NCBI RefSeq assembly: GCF_007991515.1
Contig: NZ_BJYM01000003.1
Span: 248,001-312,000 of the forward strand
Source of the DNA: Oceanobacillus sojae
GTDB taxonomy: Bacteria > Bacillota > Bacilli > Bacillales > Amphibacillaceae
Length of the DNA: 64,000 nt
Reading direction: 5' to 3'
Below, in pieces: positions 24,676-34,866 of this stretch. Position 1 is the stretch's first letter. Each line of letters starts with the position of its first letter. The notes under the pieces are model-generated. The model did not search any database and was not told the DNA's origin. It saw nothing but the letters and a program-made list of their open reading frames with translations. Both the position numbers and the translations under genes were made by a program.

Positions 24676-26409
24676 ATGTCATATCAAAGCACCTATGAAC
24701 AATGGAAGAATGAAGAAGCTCTTGATAGAGAGCTCAAAACAGAATTAGAAAGTCTCTTAAAAAATGAAACAGAATTAGAAGATGCTTTCTCACATCCCTT
24801 AGAATTTGGTACTGCCGGCATGCGTGGAATATTAGGCCCAGGAATTAATCGAATGAACATTTATACGGTGAGACAGGCGACAGAAGGTCTGGCCCGATTT
24901 ATGGAAAGTCAGACAGAAGAGAATAAATCCAGAGGAGTAGCGATTGCCTACGATTCCAGACATAAATCTCCTGAATTTGCTCTGGAAGCCGCAAGGACAC
25001 TTGCGCGTCATGGAATTCCGTCCTATGTATTTGAATCACTGCGCCCAACTCCTGAATTATCCTTTGCTGTAAGGCATTTAAATACATTTACTGGAATTAT
25101 GATTACTGCATCACATAATCCTGCAAATTATAATGGTTATAAAATCTATGGGGAAAGCGGAGGACAAATGCCTCCAAAAGATGCAGATGCGCTAACAGAA
25201 TATGTCCGCTCTGTAGAGAATCCTCTGCAAATAGAAGTGTTATCTGAAGAAGAGGCAAAAGAGAAAGGCCTTCTGAAAATAATTGGTAAAGAGGTGGATA
25301 ATGCTTATTTGCAGGAAGTAGATACGGTAACAATTGACAGAGAATTGGTATCAAGAGAAGGGAAGGATTTAAAGCTTGTCTTTACACCGCTGCATGGCGC
25401 AGGGAAAATGCTTGGAGAAAAAGCATTAGAGCAAGCTGGATTTAAAGGGTTTTCGCTTGTTCCTGAACAAAGTGTCGCTGATCCTGACTTTACTACTGTC
25501 AAATCACCTAATCCGGAGGAGCATTCAGCGTTCGAATATGCTATTTCTTTAGGTGAAAAAGAAGGTGCAGATTTGCTGGTGGCAACCGATCCGGATGCCG
25601 ACCGTCTGGGTGTCGCTGTTAAGCTTCCGGACGAAACGTATAAAGTGTTAAGCGGTAACCAAATTGGAGCGCTGATGCTGGATTATATTTTGAAAGCACG
25701 GAAAGAGGCAAATACACTTCCGGAAAATGCTGTGGTATTAAAATCGATTGTTTCGAGTGAGCTCTCTACAGCAATTGCTGAAAAATATCAAACTAAAATG
25801 GTCAATGTGCTTACAGGCTTTAAATTTATCGCTGAAAAAATTCAGCAATATCAGGAGGATGGATCGCAGACATTTATGTTTGGGTTCGAAGAGAGCTACG
25901 GCTATCTGGTAAAACCATTTGTCAGGGATAAAGATGCCATTCAGGCGCTTGTATTGATTGCTGAAGTTGCTACCTACTACAAGCAGAAAGATGAAAACTT
26001 ATACGATGCATTGCAGGAAATCTTTGCTGAGTATGGCTGCTATCAGGAAAAAACAATTTCTATTACAATGAGCGGTTTAGAAGGATCAGCGAAAATAGCT
26101 TCTTTAATGAGGCAGCTGCGGGAAGAATCTCCGGAATCTTTCGGAGGAATAAAGGTTGTCAGTACAGAAGATTATAAAACACAGAAAAAAGTACACGCTG
26201 ATGGTTCAGTAACCTCATTGAACACACCGGCTTCAGATGTATTGAAATACTTTTTGGAGGATGAGAGCTGGATAGCGGCACGGCCTTCCGGGACAGAGCC
26301 TAAAATCAAGTTCTATATCGGTGTGAAAGCAGGAAGTGAAGAGGCTGCAGAGGAAAAAATAAAAGCTTTTTCAACAGCTATTTCGGAAGTAACCAATGTA
26401 ACCAGCTGA
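24676..26409 (+). CDS. pgcA: Phosphoglucomutase/phosphomannomutase
   Basis: This 577-residue alpha-D-phosphohexomutase has the phosphoserine loop TASHNP (Ser146), metal loop [10 protein letters not shown], sugar-specificity FEESYG and phosphate-binding RPSGTEPK. It converts glucose-6-phosphate to glucose-1-phosphate, the precursor of ADP-glucose. I place the start at the second ATG (24676) because the GGGGG site abuts the first ATG at 24670. It heads the glycogen operon, with glgB 44 bases later, so the cell co-expresses precursor supply and polymer synthesis. B. subtilis has pgcA elsewhere, not in the glg operon. Confidence 0.93.
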   Translation: MSYQSTYEQWKNEEALDRELKTELESLLKNETELEDAFSHPLEFGTAGMRGILGPGINRMNIYTVRQATEGLARFMESQTEENKSRGVAIAYDSRHKSPEFALEAARTLARHGIPSYVFESLRPTPELSFAVRHLNTFTGIMITASHNPANYNGYKIYGESGGQMPPKDADALTEYVRSVENPLQIEVLSEEEAKEKGLLKIIGKEVDNAYLQEVDTVTIDRELVSREGKDLKLVFTPLHGAGKMLGEKALEQAGFKGFSLVPEQSVADPDFTTVKSPNPEEHSAFEYAISLGEKEGADLLVATDPDADRLGVAVKLPDETYKVLSGNQIGALMLDYILKARKEANTLPENAVVLKSIVSSELSTAIAEKYQTKMVNVLTGFKFIAEKIQQYQEDGSQTFMFGFEESYGYLVKPFVRDKDAIQALVLIAEVATYYKQKDENLYDALQEIFAEYGCYQEKTISITMSGLEGSAKIASLMRQLREESPESFGGIKVVSTEDYKTQKKVHADGSVTSLNTPASDVLKYFLEDESWIAARPSGTEPKIKFYIGVKAGSEEAAEEKIKAFSTAISEVTNVTS

Positions 26410-26453
26410 AAGTCTCCTCAAGAATAAGCTTTAATGAGTGGCGGGGTGAAGAA

Positions 26454-28382
26454 ATGCATACAAATGAGTATTTGGAATTGGAAACAGAAGATGCAATAAA
26501 AAGGTTTCACACTGGCGAAAATTTTTATAGTCAGCATGTTTTCGGTTATCACCAGGAAGAGCGGGACGGGGAGACAGGCTTTGTTTTCCGTGTCTGGGCT
26601 CCTAACGCACAACAGATATGGCTGGTAGGAACATTTAATAATTGGGATGAGTCCTTGCCGATGCAGAAAAATGAAGAATATGGTTATTGGGAGGTATTCA
26701 CTACAAAGCCTGCAGAAAATGATTTATATAAATATAAGGTGCGCCAGGAAGATGGCAGAGAGGTTTATAAAATTGATCCATTTGCCTTTGTTTTTGAGAA
26801 ACGTCCGGACAATGCTGCTGTCATTCATCATGTTCCGCAGAAAAAATGGAAGGACGGCTTATGGTATGGCAGAAAGAAGCGTTCTAATTTCTTTAGACGG
26901 CCCATAAATATCTATGAGGTACATGCCAGCTCCTGGAAGCATCATGAAGATGGCGCCCCTTATTCTTTTGCAGATTTAAAGGAAGAATTAATTCCTTATG
27001 CAAAAGAAATGGGGTATACCCATATTGAATTCATGCCATTAATGGAGCATCCATTAGGTGCATCATGGGGATACCAGCTGATAGGCTACTTTGCTTTAAG
27101 CTCTTATTATGGTAAACCTGAGGAGTTTCAGGATTTTGTAGAGGAGTGCCATCGGAATAATATAGGCGTTTTTGTGGATTGGGTACCTGGTCATTTCTGT
27201 GTCAATGATGATGCTCTTGCTAAGTATGACGGCACCCCTCAATTTGAATATCAGGACCCGGACCGGGCAGCGAATGTCCGCTGGGGCTCTATCAATTTTG
27301 ATTTAGGCAGGCCGGAGGTACAGTCATTCCTTATTTCAAGTGCGCTATTTTGGCTGGAAATGTACCATATTGACGGGATTCGTGTTGATGCAGTTTCCAG
27401 TATGCTTTACTTAGATTATGATGATGGACCATGGAAGACAAATCATGAAGGTGGAAATAGAAACTTCGAAGGGTATTATTTCCTGCAAAAGCTCAACGCA
27501 GTTGTTAAACTTGCGCATCCGGAAGTTATTATGGTTGCGGAGGAAAGTTCATCTGATACGCAAGTTACAGGGTTAATTGAGACGGGAGCACTCGGCTTTG
27601 ATTATAAATGGAATATGGGCTGGATGAACGATGTGCTTAAATTTTATAAGATGGATCCTGCCTTTAGAAAGGACCATTTTAACTTAATCACCTTTTCCTT
27701 TATGTATATGATGCAGGAAAACTATATTCTGCCGCTTTCTCATGACGAGGTTGTTCATGGAAAGAAGAGTCTGATGCATAAAATGTGGGGAGATAGATAT
27801 AAACAATTTGCTCAATTACGTAATATGTATACGTATATGATGACCCATCCTGGAAAAAAACTCTTATTTATGGGAAGTGAATGGGGACAATTTTTAGAGT
27901 GGAAGTATGATGAAGGATTGGAATGGCAGGATTTAAATGATGCTTTCAACAAAAATATGCAGTATTTTACTTCCAGTCTGAACCAATTCTATAAAGAACA
28001 GCCGGCACTTTGGGAGCTGGAAGAGAGCTACGATACAATTTCAATTATCGATGCAGATAATCATAACGATTCTGTGCTTAGTTTTATTCGGAAAAGTAAG
28101 AAGAAAAAAGATTTTCTGATTATTGTTTTAAATATGACCCCTGTAGAGCGTCAGGATTTTCATATCGGCGTTCCCTATCAAGGAAGCTACAAAGAAATAT
28201 GGAATACGGAAATGAAAGAATTTGGCGGTACATGGGAAGAGCATAACCCTGATCAATTGACAGAGGACGTTCCTTTTAAGGAGTATCCTTACCGCATAAA
28301 AACTGTTGTACCCGCGCTGGGAGCGTTAATTCTGCGTCCTGAGAGTATTAAAGTATCAAGAAAACCACCAGCGGCTAAGTGA
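26454..28382 (+). CDS. glgB: 1,4-alpha-glucan branching enzyme
   Basis: The 642-residue GH13 enzyme has an N-terminal CBM48 (residues 20-115, [18 protein letters not shown]) and a barrel with DWVPGHF. The nucleophile is Asp312 in [11 protein letters not shown], the acid/base is Glu363 in VAEESSSD, and the transition-state stabiliser is in [12 protein letters not shown]. It makes alpha-1,6 branches in glycogen. Length agrees with bacillus GlgB. SD GGGGTGAA lies eight bases before the ATG. Confidence 0.95.
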   Translation: MHTNEYLELETEDAIKRFHTGENFYSQHVFGYHQEERDGETGFVFRVWAPNAQQIWLVGTFNNWDESLPMQKNEEYGYWEVFTTKPAENDLYKYKVRQEDGREVYKIDPFAFVFEKRPDNAAVIHHVPQKKWKDGLWYGRKKRSNFFRRPINIYEVHASSWKHHEDGAPYSFADLKEELIPYAKEMGYTHIEFMPLMEHPLGASWGYQLIGYFALSSYYGKPEEFQDFVEECHRNNIGVFVDWVPGHFCVNDDALAKYDGTPQFEYQDPDRAANVRWGSINFDLGRPEVQSFLISSALFWLEMYHIDGIRVDAVSSMLYLDYDDGPWKTNHEGGNRNFEGYYFLQKLNAVVKLAHPEVIMVAEESSSDTQVTGLIETGALGFDYKWNMGWMNDVLKFYKMDPAFRKDHFNLITFSFMYMMQENYILPLSHDEVVHGKKSLMHKMWGDRYKQFAQLRNMYTYMMTHPGKKLLFMGSEWGQFLEWKYDEGLEWQDLNDAFNKNMQYFTSSLNQFYKEQPALWELEESYDTISIIDADNHNDSVLSFIRKSKKKKDFLIIVLNMTPVERQDFHIGVPYQGSYKEIWNTEMKEFGGTWEEHNPDQLTEDVPFKEYPYRIKTVVPALGALILRPESIKVSRKPPAAK

Positions 28383-28449
28383 TTTTCCAATATATATATA
28401 AGCTGAATTACATGCTTCATTTTTTACAACAAATTTAGAAGAGTAGTTG

Positions 28450-28497
28450 AAAGGGGGACAGGTGAAAGGCTGCTTTCACCGCGTATATGAAAAATGA
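28450..28497 (+). promoter_or_regulatory. Hairpin and mini-ORF between the Shine-Dalgarno site and the glgC start
   Basis: The only SD, AAGGGGG (28451-28457), is about 30 bases from the glgC ATG at 28487. Between them GGTGAAAG-GCTG-CTTTCACC (28461-28480) forms a perfect 8-bp hairpin; if folded, SD and ATG are effectively nine bases apart. Alternatively GTG at 28462 opens an 11-codon ORF that stops at 28497, overlapping the glgC start. Either way glgC translation is unusual. Confidence 0.6.
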
Positions 28498-29629
28498 GAT
28501 GCTAGCAATGATTCTTGCAGGAGGAAAAGGGTCACGATTGGGGAAATTAACAAAAAATATTGCTAAACCTGCTGTTCCGTTTGGAGGAAGGTATCGTATA
28601 ATTGATTTCACTCTAAGTAATTGCGCTAATTCTGGGATAAAAAATGTAGGTGTTGTGACACAGTACCAGCCGTTGGCATTAAATAACCACGTAGATAATG
28701 GGACAAGCTGGGGACTTGATGGAATTAATTCCGGTGTGACAATTCTTCAGCCTTACGCCGGTTCAGAGGGCGGTAAATGGTTTGAAGGTACAGCTCATGC
28801 TATTTATCAGAATATTGCTTATATCGATGAGATGAATCCTGAATATCTGCTTGTGTTATCTGGAGATCATATTTATAAGATGGATTATGAAGAGATGCTG
28901 GAAACGCATAAAGCGAATGAGGCTTCATTAACTGTTGCAGTACTGGAAGTCCCTGAAAAAGAAGCTTCCCGTTTTGGAATCATGAACACAGATGAAAACG
29001 ACCGTATTATTGAGTTTGAAGAAAAACCCGAGAATCCAAAAAGTAACCTCGCATCAATGGGAATCTATATTTTTGATTGGAGCAGATTAAGAGAAGTTCT
29101 ATTAAGCAGTTATTCCAAAGACGATCACATGCTGGATTTTGGAAAGCATGTTATTCCTTCTTACTTGGAAAGTGGTGAGAACGTATTTGTTTACCGCTTT
29201 GATGGTTATTGGAAGGACGTTGGAACAATTGACTCCCTGTGGGAAGCAAATATGGAATTTATTAATCCTGAGATGAATCTTAATATCCGGGATAAATCAT
29301 GGCGCGTATATTCTAGAAATACAATTTCACCTCCAAACTTTTTAACAGACACTGCGTCCGTGACAGATTCTTTAATTGTTGATGGGTGCTATGTTGCAGG
29401 AAGTATTAAAAATAGTATTCTATCAAATGATGTGCAGGTAAAAGAAGGATCGCAAATTACAGACAGCTTTATTATGCCGGGAGCAAGTATTGGCAGAAAT
29501 GTAAGTATTCACCGGGCAATTATCGGAGAAGATGCAGTTGTCGGAGATAATACAGTAATCGATGGAACGGAAGATATAGGAGTAGTAGGTTATTCTGAAG
29601 TGATTGGAGTGACGATGGATGAGGACTAA
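28487..29629 (+). CDS. glgC: Glucose-1-phosphate adenylyltransferase, catalytic subunit
   Basis: This 380-residue protein has [15 protein letters not shown] (nucleotide binding), [21 protein letters not shown] and [16 protein letters not shown]-terminal left-handed beta-helix of hexapeptide repeats spans about residues 285-375. It makes ADP-glucose, the committed step of glycogen synthesis, and should pair with GlgD. The start is fixed by alignment of the first strand to the family, despite the distant SD. It overlaps glgD by 11 bases. Confidence 0.95.
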   Translation: MKNEMLAMILAGGKGSRLGKLTKNIAKPAVPFGGRYRIIDFTLSNCANSGIKNVGVVTQYQPLALNNHVDNGTSWGLDGINSGVTILQPYAGSEGGKWFEGTAHAIYQNIAYIDEMNPEYLLVLSGDHIYKMDYEEMLETHKANEASLTVAVLEVPEKEASRFGIMNTDENDRIIEFEEKPENPKSNLASMGIYIFDWSRLREVLLSSYSKDDHMLDFGKHVIPSYLESGENVFVYRFDGYWKDVGTIDSLWEANMEFINPEMNLNIRDKSWRVYSRNTISPPNFLTDTASVTDSLIVDGCYVAGSIKNSILSNDVQVKEGSQITDSFIMPGASIGRNVSIHRAIIGEDAVVGDNTVIDGTEDIGVVGYSEVIGVTMDED

Positions 29630-30791
29630 TAAAATTTGTGCTGTTTTAGGGAATATTCAACGCTATAACGCTTTACTTCCTTTAACCAATGAGAGACCGT
29701 TAGCAACATTACCATTTGCTTGTAAATACAGACTGATTGATTTCCCGCTTTCCAGTATTGTTAATGCAAATATAAATACAGTTTATATGATTTTTAATGA
29801 AGGTGAAACACAATCTGTATTCGATCATATCGGCGGGGGAAAAGAATGGAATTTAGATGGCGTGCATAACCGTTTCTTTATTCATCTTTACCAGGACTTC
29901 TTGAAATTAAAAGCACATAATCAAAGCTATTACCGTCCACTGATTGATTATCTGGAAAAATCTAAATCAGAGTATACCGTTTATATGAGCAGTAAAATGA
30001 TTTGTAATATTGACCTGCGTGCCGTTTTAAAAATTCACCAGCAGCAAAACAATGAAATGACAGTTGTTTATAAAAAAGTTGAATCTGAAAAAATATGCCA
30101 GACAGATGCAGTATTATCCTTGACTGAAAATGGTCAGATTACCGAAGTGCGTCCGTATATGGAGCATTTGCAGACTGCAGATCAGGAGAATCTCTGCATG
30201 GATATTTATATTGTTCAGACAAATTGGCTGATCCGGCAATTGAAAGAAGGCCAACAGGAGGGAACCCCAGCCGACATCCAAGATTTTCTTCGCAAAAAAA
30301 TTCATACTGTAAAAAGCTCAACTTATGAACACACGGGTTATCTAAGTAATATCTTTGACATCAACTCGTACTATAATGCATCGCTTGATATGCTTAACCA
30401 ACAAAAATTCAGTTCTCTTCTCTACTCTAATCAAAAAATATATACCAAATTAAAAAATGAAGTTCCAACATATTATTCAGACTCATCAGAAGTAAATAAC
30501 AGCCAGTTTGCAACAGGATGCATTATTGAAGGTAAGGTAGAAGGATCCTCCATATCCCGTGGAACAGTGTTGGATAAAGGAACAGAAGTCATCGACTCTA
30601 TCATTATGCCGAGTGCAAAAATATGTGCTGGCGCCAGGGTCCAAAATGCCATTCTGGATAAAGAAGTGGTAGTGGACCCGGGGGTACAGATAATCGGAAC
30701 GAGAGAAAATCCGGTTGTTATTGAAAAATATCAGCATGTAACCAATGATATCCTCGCAAATGGGGTAGCAGTCAGCGATATAGAGAGATAG
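29619..30791 (+). CDS. glgD: GlgD, regulatory subunit of ADP-glucose pyrophosphorylase
   Basis: The 390-residue paralog of GlgC keeps the fold ([20 protein letters not shown], beta-helix at 290-380) but lacks the catalytic GGxGxRL loop, which here reads [12 protein letters not shown]. In bacilli GlgD activates or stabilises GlgC in a mixed tetramer. SD GGAG inside glgC lies ten bases before the ATG and the genes overlap, so translation is coupled. Confidence 0.93.
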   Translation: MRTNKICAVLGNIQRYNALLPLTNERPLATLPFACKYRLIDFPLSSIVNANINTVYMIFNEGETQSVFDHIGGGKEWNLDGVHNRFFIHLYQDFLKLKAHNQSYYRPLIDYLEKSKSEYTVYMSSKMICNIDLRAVLKIHQQQNNEMTVVYKKVESEKICQTDAVLSLTENGQITEVRPYMEHLQTADQENLCMDIYIVQTNWLIRQLKEGQQEGTPADIQDFLRKKIHTVKSSTYEHTGYLSNIFDINSYYNASLDMLNQQKFSSLLYSNQKIYTKLKNEVPTYYSDSSEVNNSQFATGCIIEGKVEGSSISRGTVLDKGTEVIDSIIMPSAKICAGARVQNAILDKEVVVDPGVQIIGTRENPVVIEKYQHVTNDILANGVAVSDIER

Positions 30792-30805
30792 GGGGGAAAA
30801 TATAT

Positions 30806-32239
30806 ATGAAATTATTATTTGCTAGTGCGGAATGTGCACCGTTTTTCAAAACAGGCGGTCTCGGAGATGTAATTGGTGCGCTACCAAAGGAATTAGCAAA
30901 GAAAGATATAGAAGTGGCAGTTGTGCTGCCACTTCACAAAAAGATGCCGGCAGCATTCAGAGAACGCTGTGAGCATGTAGGCTCTTTATCCATAGATGTA
31001 GGCTGGAGAAATCAATATTGTGGTATTGAACGTTTAGACATGGACAATGTCACCTATTATTTTATTGATAACCTGTATTATTTTAACCGGGATGATTTAT
31101 ATGGTTTTTATGATGATGGAGAACGCTTTGCTTTCTTTCAGCTTGCACTGATTGAGATGATGGAAGCAGTCGATTATATTCCTGATATTATCCATGTAAA
31201 TGACTTCCATACAGCCATGGTACCATTTCTCCTGAAAGAAAAATATCACTGGGTGGAAGCATATCAATCTATTCGAACAGTGTTGACGATTCATAATATA
31301 GAATTTCAGGGGCGATACAACCCGGAAGTGCTATCTGATTTGTTTGGAGTCGGTGACAGAAAGTATCATGATGGAACAATTCGTTTTGAAAATGACATTA
31401 ACTTTTTGAAATCAGGTATTGTATATGCAGATAAGGTGAATACTGTCAGCCATTCCTATGCAAGAGAAATCCAAACCTCTGAATTCGGTAATGGCTTAGA
31501 GGGAATTCTCAGGCAGGAGCAAGGAAAACTGTCCGGCATTGTGAATGGAATAGATTATGAGATTAATAATCCGGAAACAGATCCGGCGTTGAAATCTAAC
31601 TATTCTTTAACCAGCTTACAAGGCAAAAAAGATTGCAAGAAAGAATTGCAGGAATTAATGGAGCTGCCTGTACGGGAAGATGTTCCGCTAATTGCAGTTG
31701 TCAGCCGTCTGACACATCAGAAAGGCTTTCATCTTGTTCTGGAAGAATTAGAGAATTTATTGCAATATGATGTTCAGTTTGTTCTGCTGGGAACAGGAGA
31801 TCCGTCATTTGAACATCATTTTCGATTAATTTCGGAATGGTACCCGAATAAGTGTGCAGTAAATATTACATTTGATGTGACACTTGCGCAAAAGATTTAT
31901 GCCGGATCTGATATGTTTCTGATGCCATCTAAATTTGAACCATGTGGATTATCACAGCTGATTTCTATGCGTTATGGAACCCTGCCGGTAGTCCATGAAA
32001 TAGGTGGACTCAAGGATACAGTAGAACCATATAATCCTGTTGAAAAAACAGGCACAGGGTTTGGTTTTTCCTTATTTACACCATACTACATGATGGAAGC
32101 ATTGAAAAAAGCAGTGCATGTTTATCAGGACGAGCAGGATGTATGGAAAAACCTTATGCATAGAGCAATGTCACAGGATTTCAGCTGGGAAACATCCAGT
32201 GGGCAGTATTACTCGCTTTACCAAGAAATATATGGATAG
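30806..32239 (+). CDS. glgA: Glycogen synthase (ADP-glucose)
   Basis: This is a 477-residue GT5 enzyme with the N-terminal KTGGLGDVIGALPKEL that binds ADP-glucose. It also has HVNDFHTA, TIHNIEFQG, VSRLTHQKGF and the C-terminal SKFEPCGLSQLISMRYGTLP with the conserved Glu-x7-type site. It extends alpha-1,4 chains. SD GGGGGGAA is strong. It sits 14 bases after glgD. A hairpin without a T-run separates it from glgP. Confidence 0.95.
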   Translation: MKLLFASAECAPFFKTGGLGDVIGALPKELAKKDIEVAVVLPLHKKMPAAFRERCEHVGSLSIDVGWRNQYCGIERLDMDNVTYYFIDNLYYFNRDDLYGFYDDGERFAFFQLALIEMMEAVDYIPDIIHVNDFHTAMVPFLLKEKYHWVEAYQSIRTVLTIHNIEFQGRYNPEVLSDLFGVGDRKYHDGTIRFENDINFLKSGIVYADKVNTVSHSYAREIQTSEFGNGLEGILRQEQGKLSGIVNGIDYEINNPETDPALKSNYSLTSLQGKKDCKKELQELMELPVREDVPLIAVVSRLTHQKGFHLVLEELENLLQYDVQFVLLGTGDPSFEHHFRLISEWYPNKCAVNITFDVTLAQKIYAGSDMFLMPSKFEPCGLSQLISMRYGTLPVVHEIGGLKDTVEPYNPVEKTGTGFGFSLFTPYYMMEALKKAVHVYQDEQDVWKNLMHRAMSQDFSWETSSGQYYSLYQEIYG

Positions 32240-32242
32240 AGT

Positions 32243-32289
32243 GTGTTCAAAAAGTTCAGTGTGTATTATATCTTGAGCTTTTTGAACAC
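32243..32289 (+). repeat. Intercistronic hairpin between glgA and glgP
   Basis: GTGTTCAAAAAG pairs with CTTTTTGAACAC (12 bp, 23-nt loop) but no T-run follows. It may lower readthrough into glgP or mark RNA processing. The GTGTTCAAAAAGTTC-type sequence could also be the end of a small dispersed repeat. The remaining 150 bases to glgP show nothing else. Confidence 0.5.
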
Positions 32290-32441
32290 CTTCTTATAGA
32301 TTAGGATGAACACATAACAGCATTAGTTTAAGTGGAATAAGCAGCTTTTTTAAGAAAAAAGTGAAATGCTGGTTTGAATTTTGATTTCTTAAAAGAAATG
32401 CTTGCAGCTGAACTTAGATATGCAGAAAAGAGGCTTAATAC

Positions 32442-34862
32442 ATGGCTTTAGATAAGGAAGTTTTCAAAGAAGAATTGAAGCAGAGGCTGAGAGAGAACTA
32501 TGCAATGGAGCTGGAGGATGCAAGCAAGCAGGAAATTTTCTATGCATTGGGAGCGTTGGTAAAAGCACGTTACTCGGATGCTTGGAGAGATACATGGAAG
32601 TATTATGTGGATAAACATAAAAAGCAGGTATACTATTTTTCAATTGAATTTTTACCTGGCCGGATGTTGAAAAGTAATCTATTGAACTTGGGATTGCTGG
32701 ATACAGCGAGAGAAGCTTTAACAGATCTCGGTATTGAATTAGACAGCCTGGCAGAAGTGGAAAAGGATATGGCTTTAGGAAACGGTGGTCTTGGACGATT
32801 AGCATCCTGTTTTATGGATTCGATTGCTTCTTGTGGTCTTCCGGGAAATGGGAATGGAATACGCTATGATTACGGACTTTTTAAGCAGCGTTTCGTGGAC
32901 GGCTATCAGGTCGAGCTTCCGGATGAGTGGCTGCAAAGCGGGAATATATGGGAGATACGTAGAGAAAGTAAAGCTGTCGATGTTCGCGTCGGCGGGCGTG
33001 TGTACTTAGCAGAAACAATAGAAGGAAAATTAAAACCGGTATACGAGAATGAACGAATTCTTCGGGCAGTTCCTTATGATACAGGAATGGTGGGCTATGA
33101 GAATAATGTGGTGAATACACTGCGGCTATGGTCTGTGGAAATTCCTGATTCCGAAGAGGATAAATACCAAAGTATCCAGGGACGAAGAGAGTTGGAGGAT
33201 TTAACAGCTGTTCTTTATCCGGATGATTCCAATGAACATGGGCGTTTAATCCGTCTTACACAGGAATATTTCTTTGTATCAGCAGGAATCCAGAGTATAA
33301 TTCGCCACTATAAGAAACGGGTTCAAAAGCCAATTTCTAATCTCAGCGAATATATTTCTATTCATATTAATGATACCCATCCTGCACTATGTGTGCCGGA
33401 AATGATGCGTATCTTGGTTGATGAAGAAGATTTATCCTGGGAGCAGGCCTGGGATATTACAGGGAAAGTGATGAGTTATACAAATCATACGATTATGGCG
33501 GAAGCATTGGAAAAATGGTCGATTGATTTAATGCGGCGCACATTGCCGCGTATGTATCAAATTATTGAAGAGATTGATGCACGTTATGTACAGACGATGC
33601 GGGAGCTGCATCCGCATGATTTGGTAGAGCGCACCCGGATTATTCGTAATGGACAGGTTCATATGGCGCATTTGTCTATTATTGGCAGTCATAGCACTAA
33701 TGGTGTGGCAAAATTGCACTCGGATTTATTAAAATCTGTTGTTTTGCATGATTTTTATATTATTTATCCAGACCGTTTTAATAATAAGACGAATGGAATT
33801 GCGCAGCGCAGATGGTCACAGATTGTGAATGAACCAATGTCAAACGTATTAGATGAGACGATTGGAAAGACATGGAGAAAGGATTCTGGAGATCTAAAGT
33901 TGCTGATGAACTATCAATCGGATCAAGCCGTTTTAGAAAAATTAGCTGAAGCAAAGAAAATAAACAAACAGGTGCTTGCTGATTATATTTTGGAAACAAC
34001 GGAAATTGAAGTTTCTGCTGATGCTATTTTTGATGTGCAAATTAAAAGACTGCATGCATATAAACGCCAGCTGTTAAATCTATTGCATATTATCAAGCTT
34101 TATCAGGATATAAAAGAAAATCCGGATTTAGATATGCAAAAGCGTGTATTTATTTTTGGAGCAAAGGCAGCACCAAGCTATCATTATGCAAAAGTAATCA
34201 TTAAGTGTATTAACGAAGCAGCTAATTTAATTAATAATGATTCTGATATCAAAGATCGTATTAAGATTGTTTTCTTACCAAATTACAATGTCAGCCTAGC
34301 GGAGAAAATTATCCCGGCAGCAGATGTCAGTGAACAAATTTCTCTTGCATCTAAAGAAGCTTCCGGCACAAGTAATATGAAGCTGATGCTGAATGGCGCT
34401 ATTACACTTGCTACGCTGGATGGTGCCAATGTAGAAATCAGAGATGCAGTCGGTGATGATAATATTTATATCTTCGGTCTCACAGAGAAAGAGGTCTATG
34501 AATATTATGAGAATCAGGAGTATTCTGCGCATCAGCTGTATGATGAAAATCCAATTATCCGCCGTGTTTTAAATGCATTTATTGATGGAACCATACCAAA
34601 TATCGTTTATGAAGGACGGGAAATTTTTGATTCACTCATTAAGTATAATGATGAATATTTCTTACTGCGTGATTTTGATTCCTATGTAAAGGCACAGGAG
34701 GAAATTGATAAAGCTTATGGAGATCAGATCTTCTGGCAGAAAATGAGCTTAATCAATATTGCTAATGGAGGCAGATTTTCGTCCGATGAGACAGTGCGCC
34801 GTTATGCTGAGGATATTTGGAAAATAGAACCGAAAGATTCATTTGTTACTGAGAAAGGATAG
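32442..34862 (+). CDS. glgP: Glycogen phosphorylase
   Basis: The 806-residue GT35 enzyme has YFSIEFLPGRML, ALGNGGLGRLASCFMDS and the pyridoxal-phosphate lysine Lys647 in EASGTSNMKLMLNGA. It releases glucose-1-phosphate from glycogen ends. Full length for the bacillus family (about 800). SD AAGAGG precedes the ATG. It sits in the same operon as the synthetic genes, so synthesis and mobilisation share a transcript. Confidence 0.95.
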   Translation: MALDKEVFKEELKQRLRENYAMELEDASKQEIFYALGALVKARYSDAWRDTWKYYVDKHKKQVYYFSIEFLPGRMLKSNLLNLGLLDTAREALTDLGIELDSLAEVEKDMALGNGGLGRLASCFMDSIASCGLPGNGNGIRYDYGLFKQRFVDGYQVELPDEWLQSGNIWEIRRESKAVDVRVGGRVYLAETIEGKLKPVYENERILRAVPYDTGMVGYENNVVNTLRLWSVEIPDSEEDKYQSIQGRRELEDLTAVLYPDDSNEHGRLIRLTQEYFFVSAGIQSIIRHYKKRVQKPISNLSEYISIHINDTHPALCVPEMMRILVDEEDLSWEQAWDITGKVMSYTNHTIMAEALEKWSIDLMRRTLPRMYQIIEEIDARYVQTMRELHPHDLVERTRIIRNGQVHMAHLSIIGSHSTNGVAKLHSDLLKSVVLHDFYIIYPDRFNNKTNGIAQRRWSQIVNEPMSNVLDETIGKTWRKDSGDLKLLMNYQSDQAVLEKLAEAKKINKQVLADYILETTEIEVSADAIFDVQIKRLHAYKRQLLNLLHIIKLYQDIKENPDLDMQKRVFIFGAKAAPSYHYAKVIIKCINEAANLINNDSDIKDRIKIVFLPNYNVSLAEKIIPAADVSEQISLASKEASGTSNMKLMLNGAITLATLDGANVEIRDAVGDDNIYIFGLTEKEVYEYYENQEYSAHQLYDENPIIRRVLNAFIDGTIPNIVYEGREIFDSLIKYNDEYFLLRDFDSYVKAQEEIDKAYGDQIFWQKMSLINIANGGRFSSDETVRRYAEDIWKIEPKDSFVTEKG

Positions 34863-34866
34863 TATT

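Noticed and set aside
32464-33120. Antisense genes opposite glgP
   Set aside because: Several open frames exist on the minus strand here but none has a ribosome binding site or family-like sequence; they are shadows of the glgP codon pattern.
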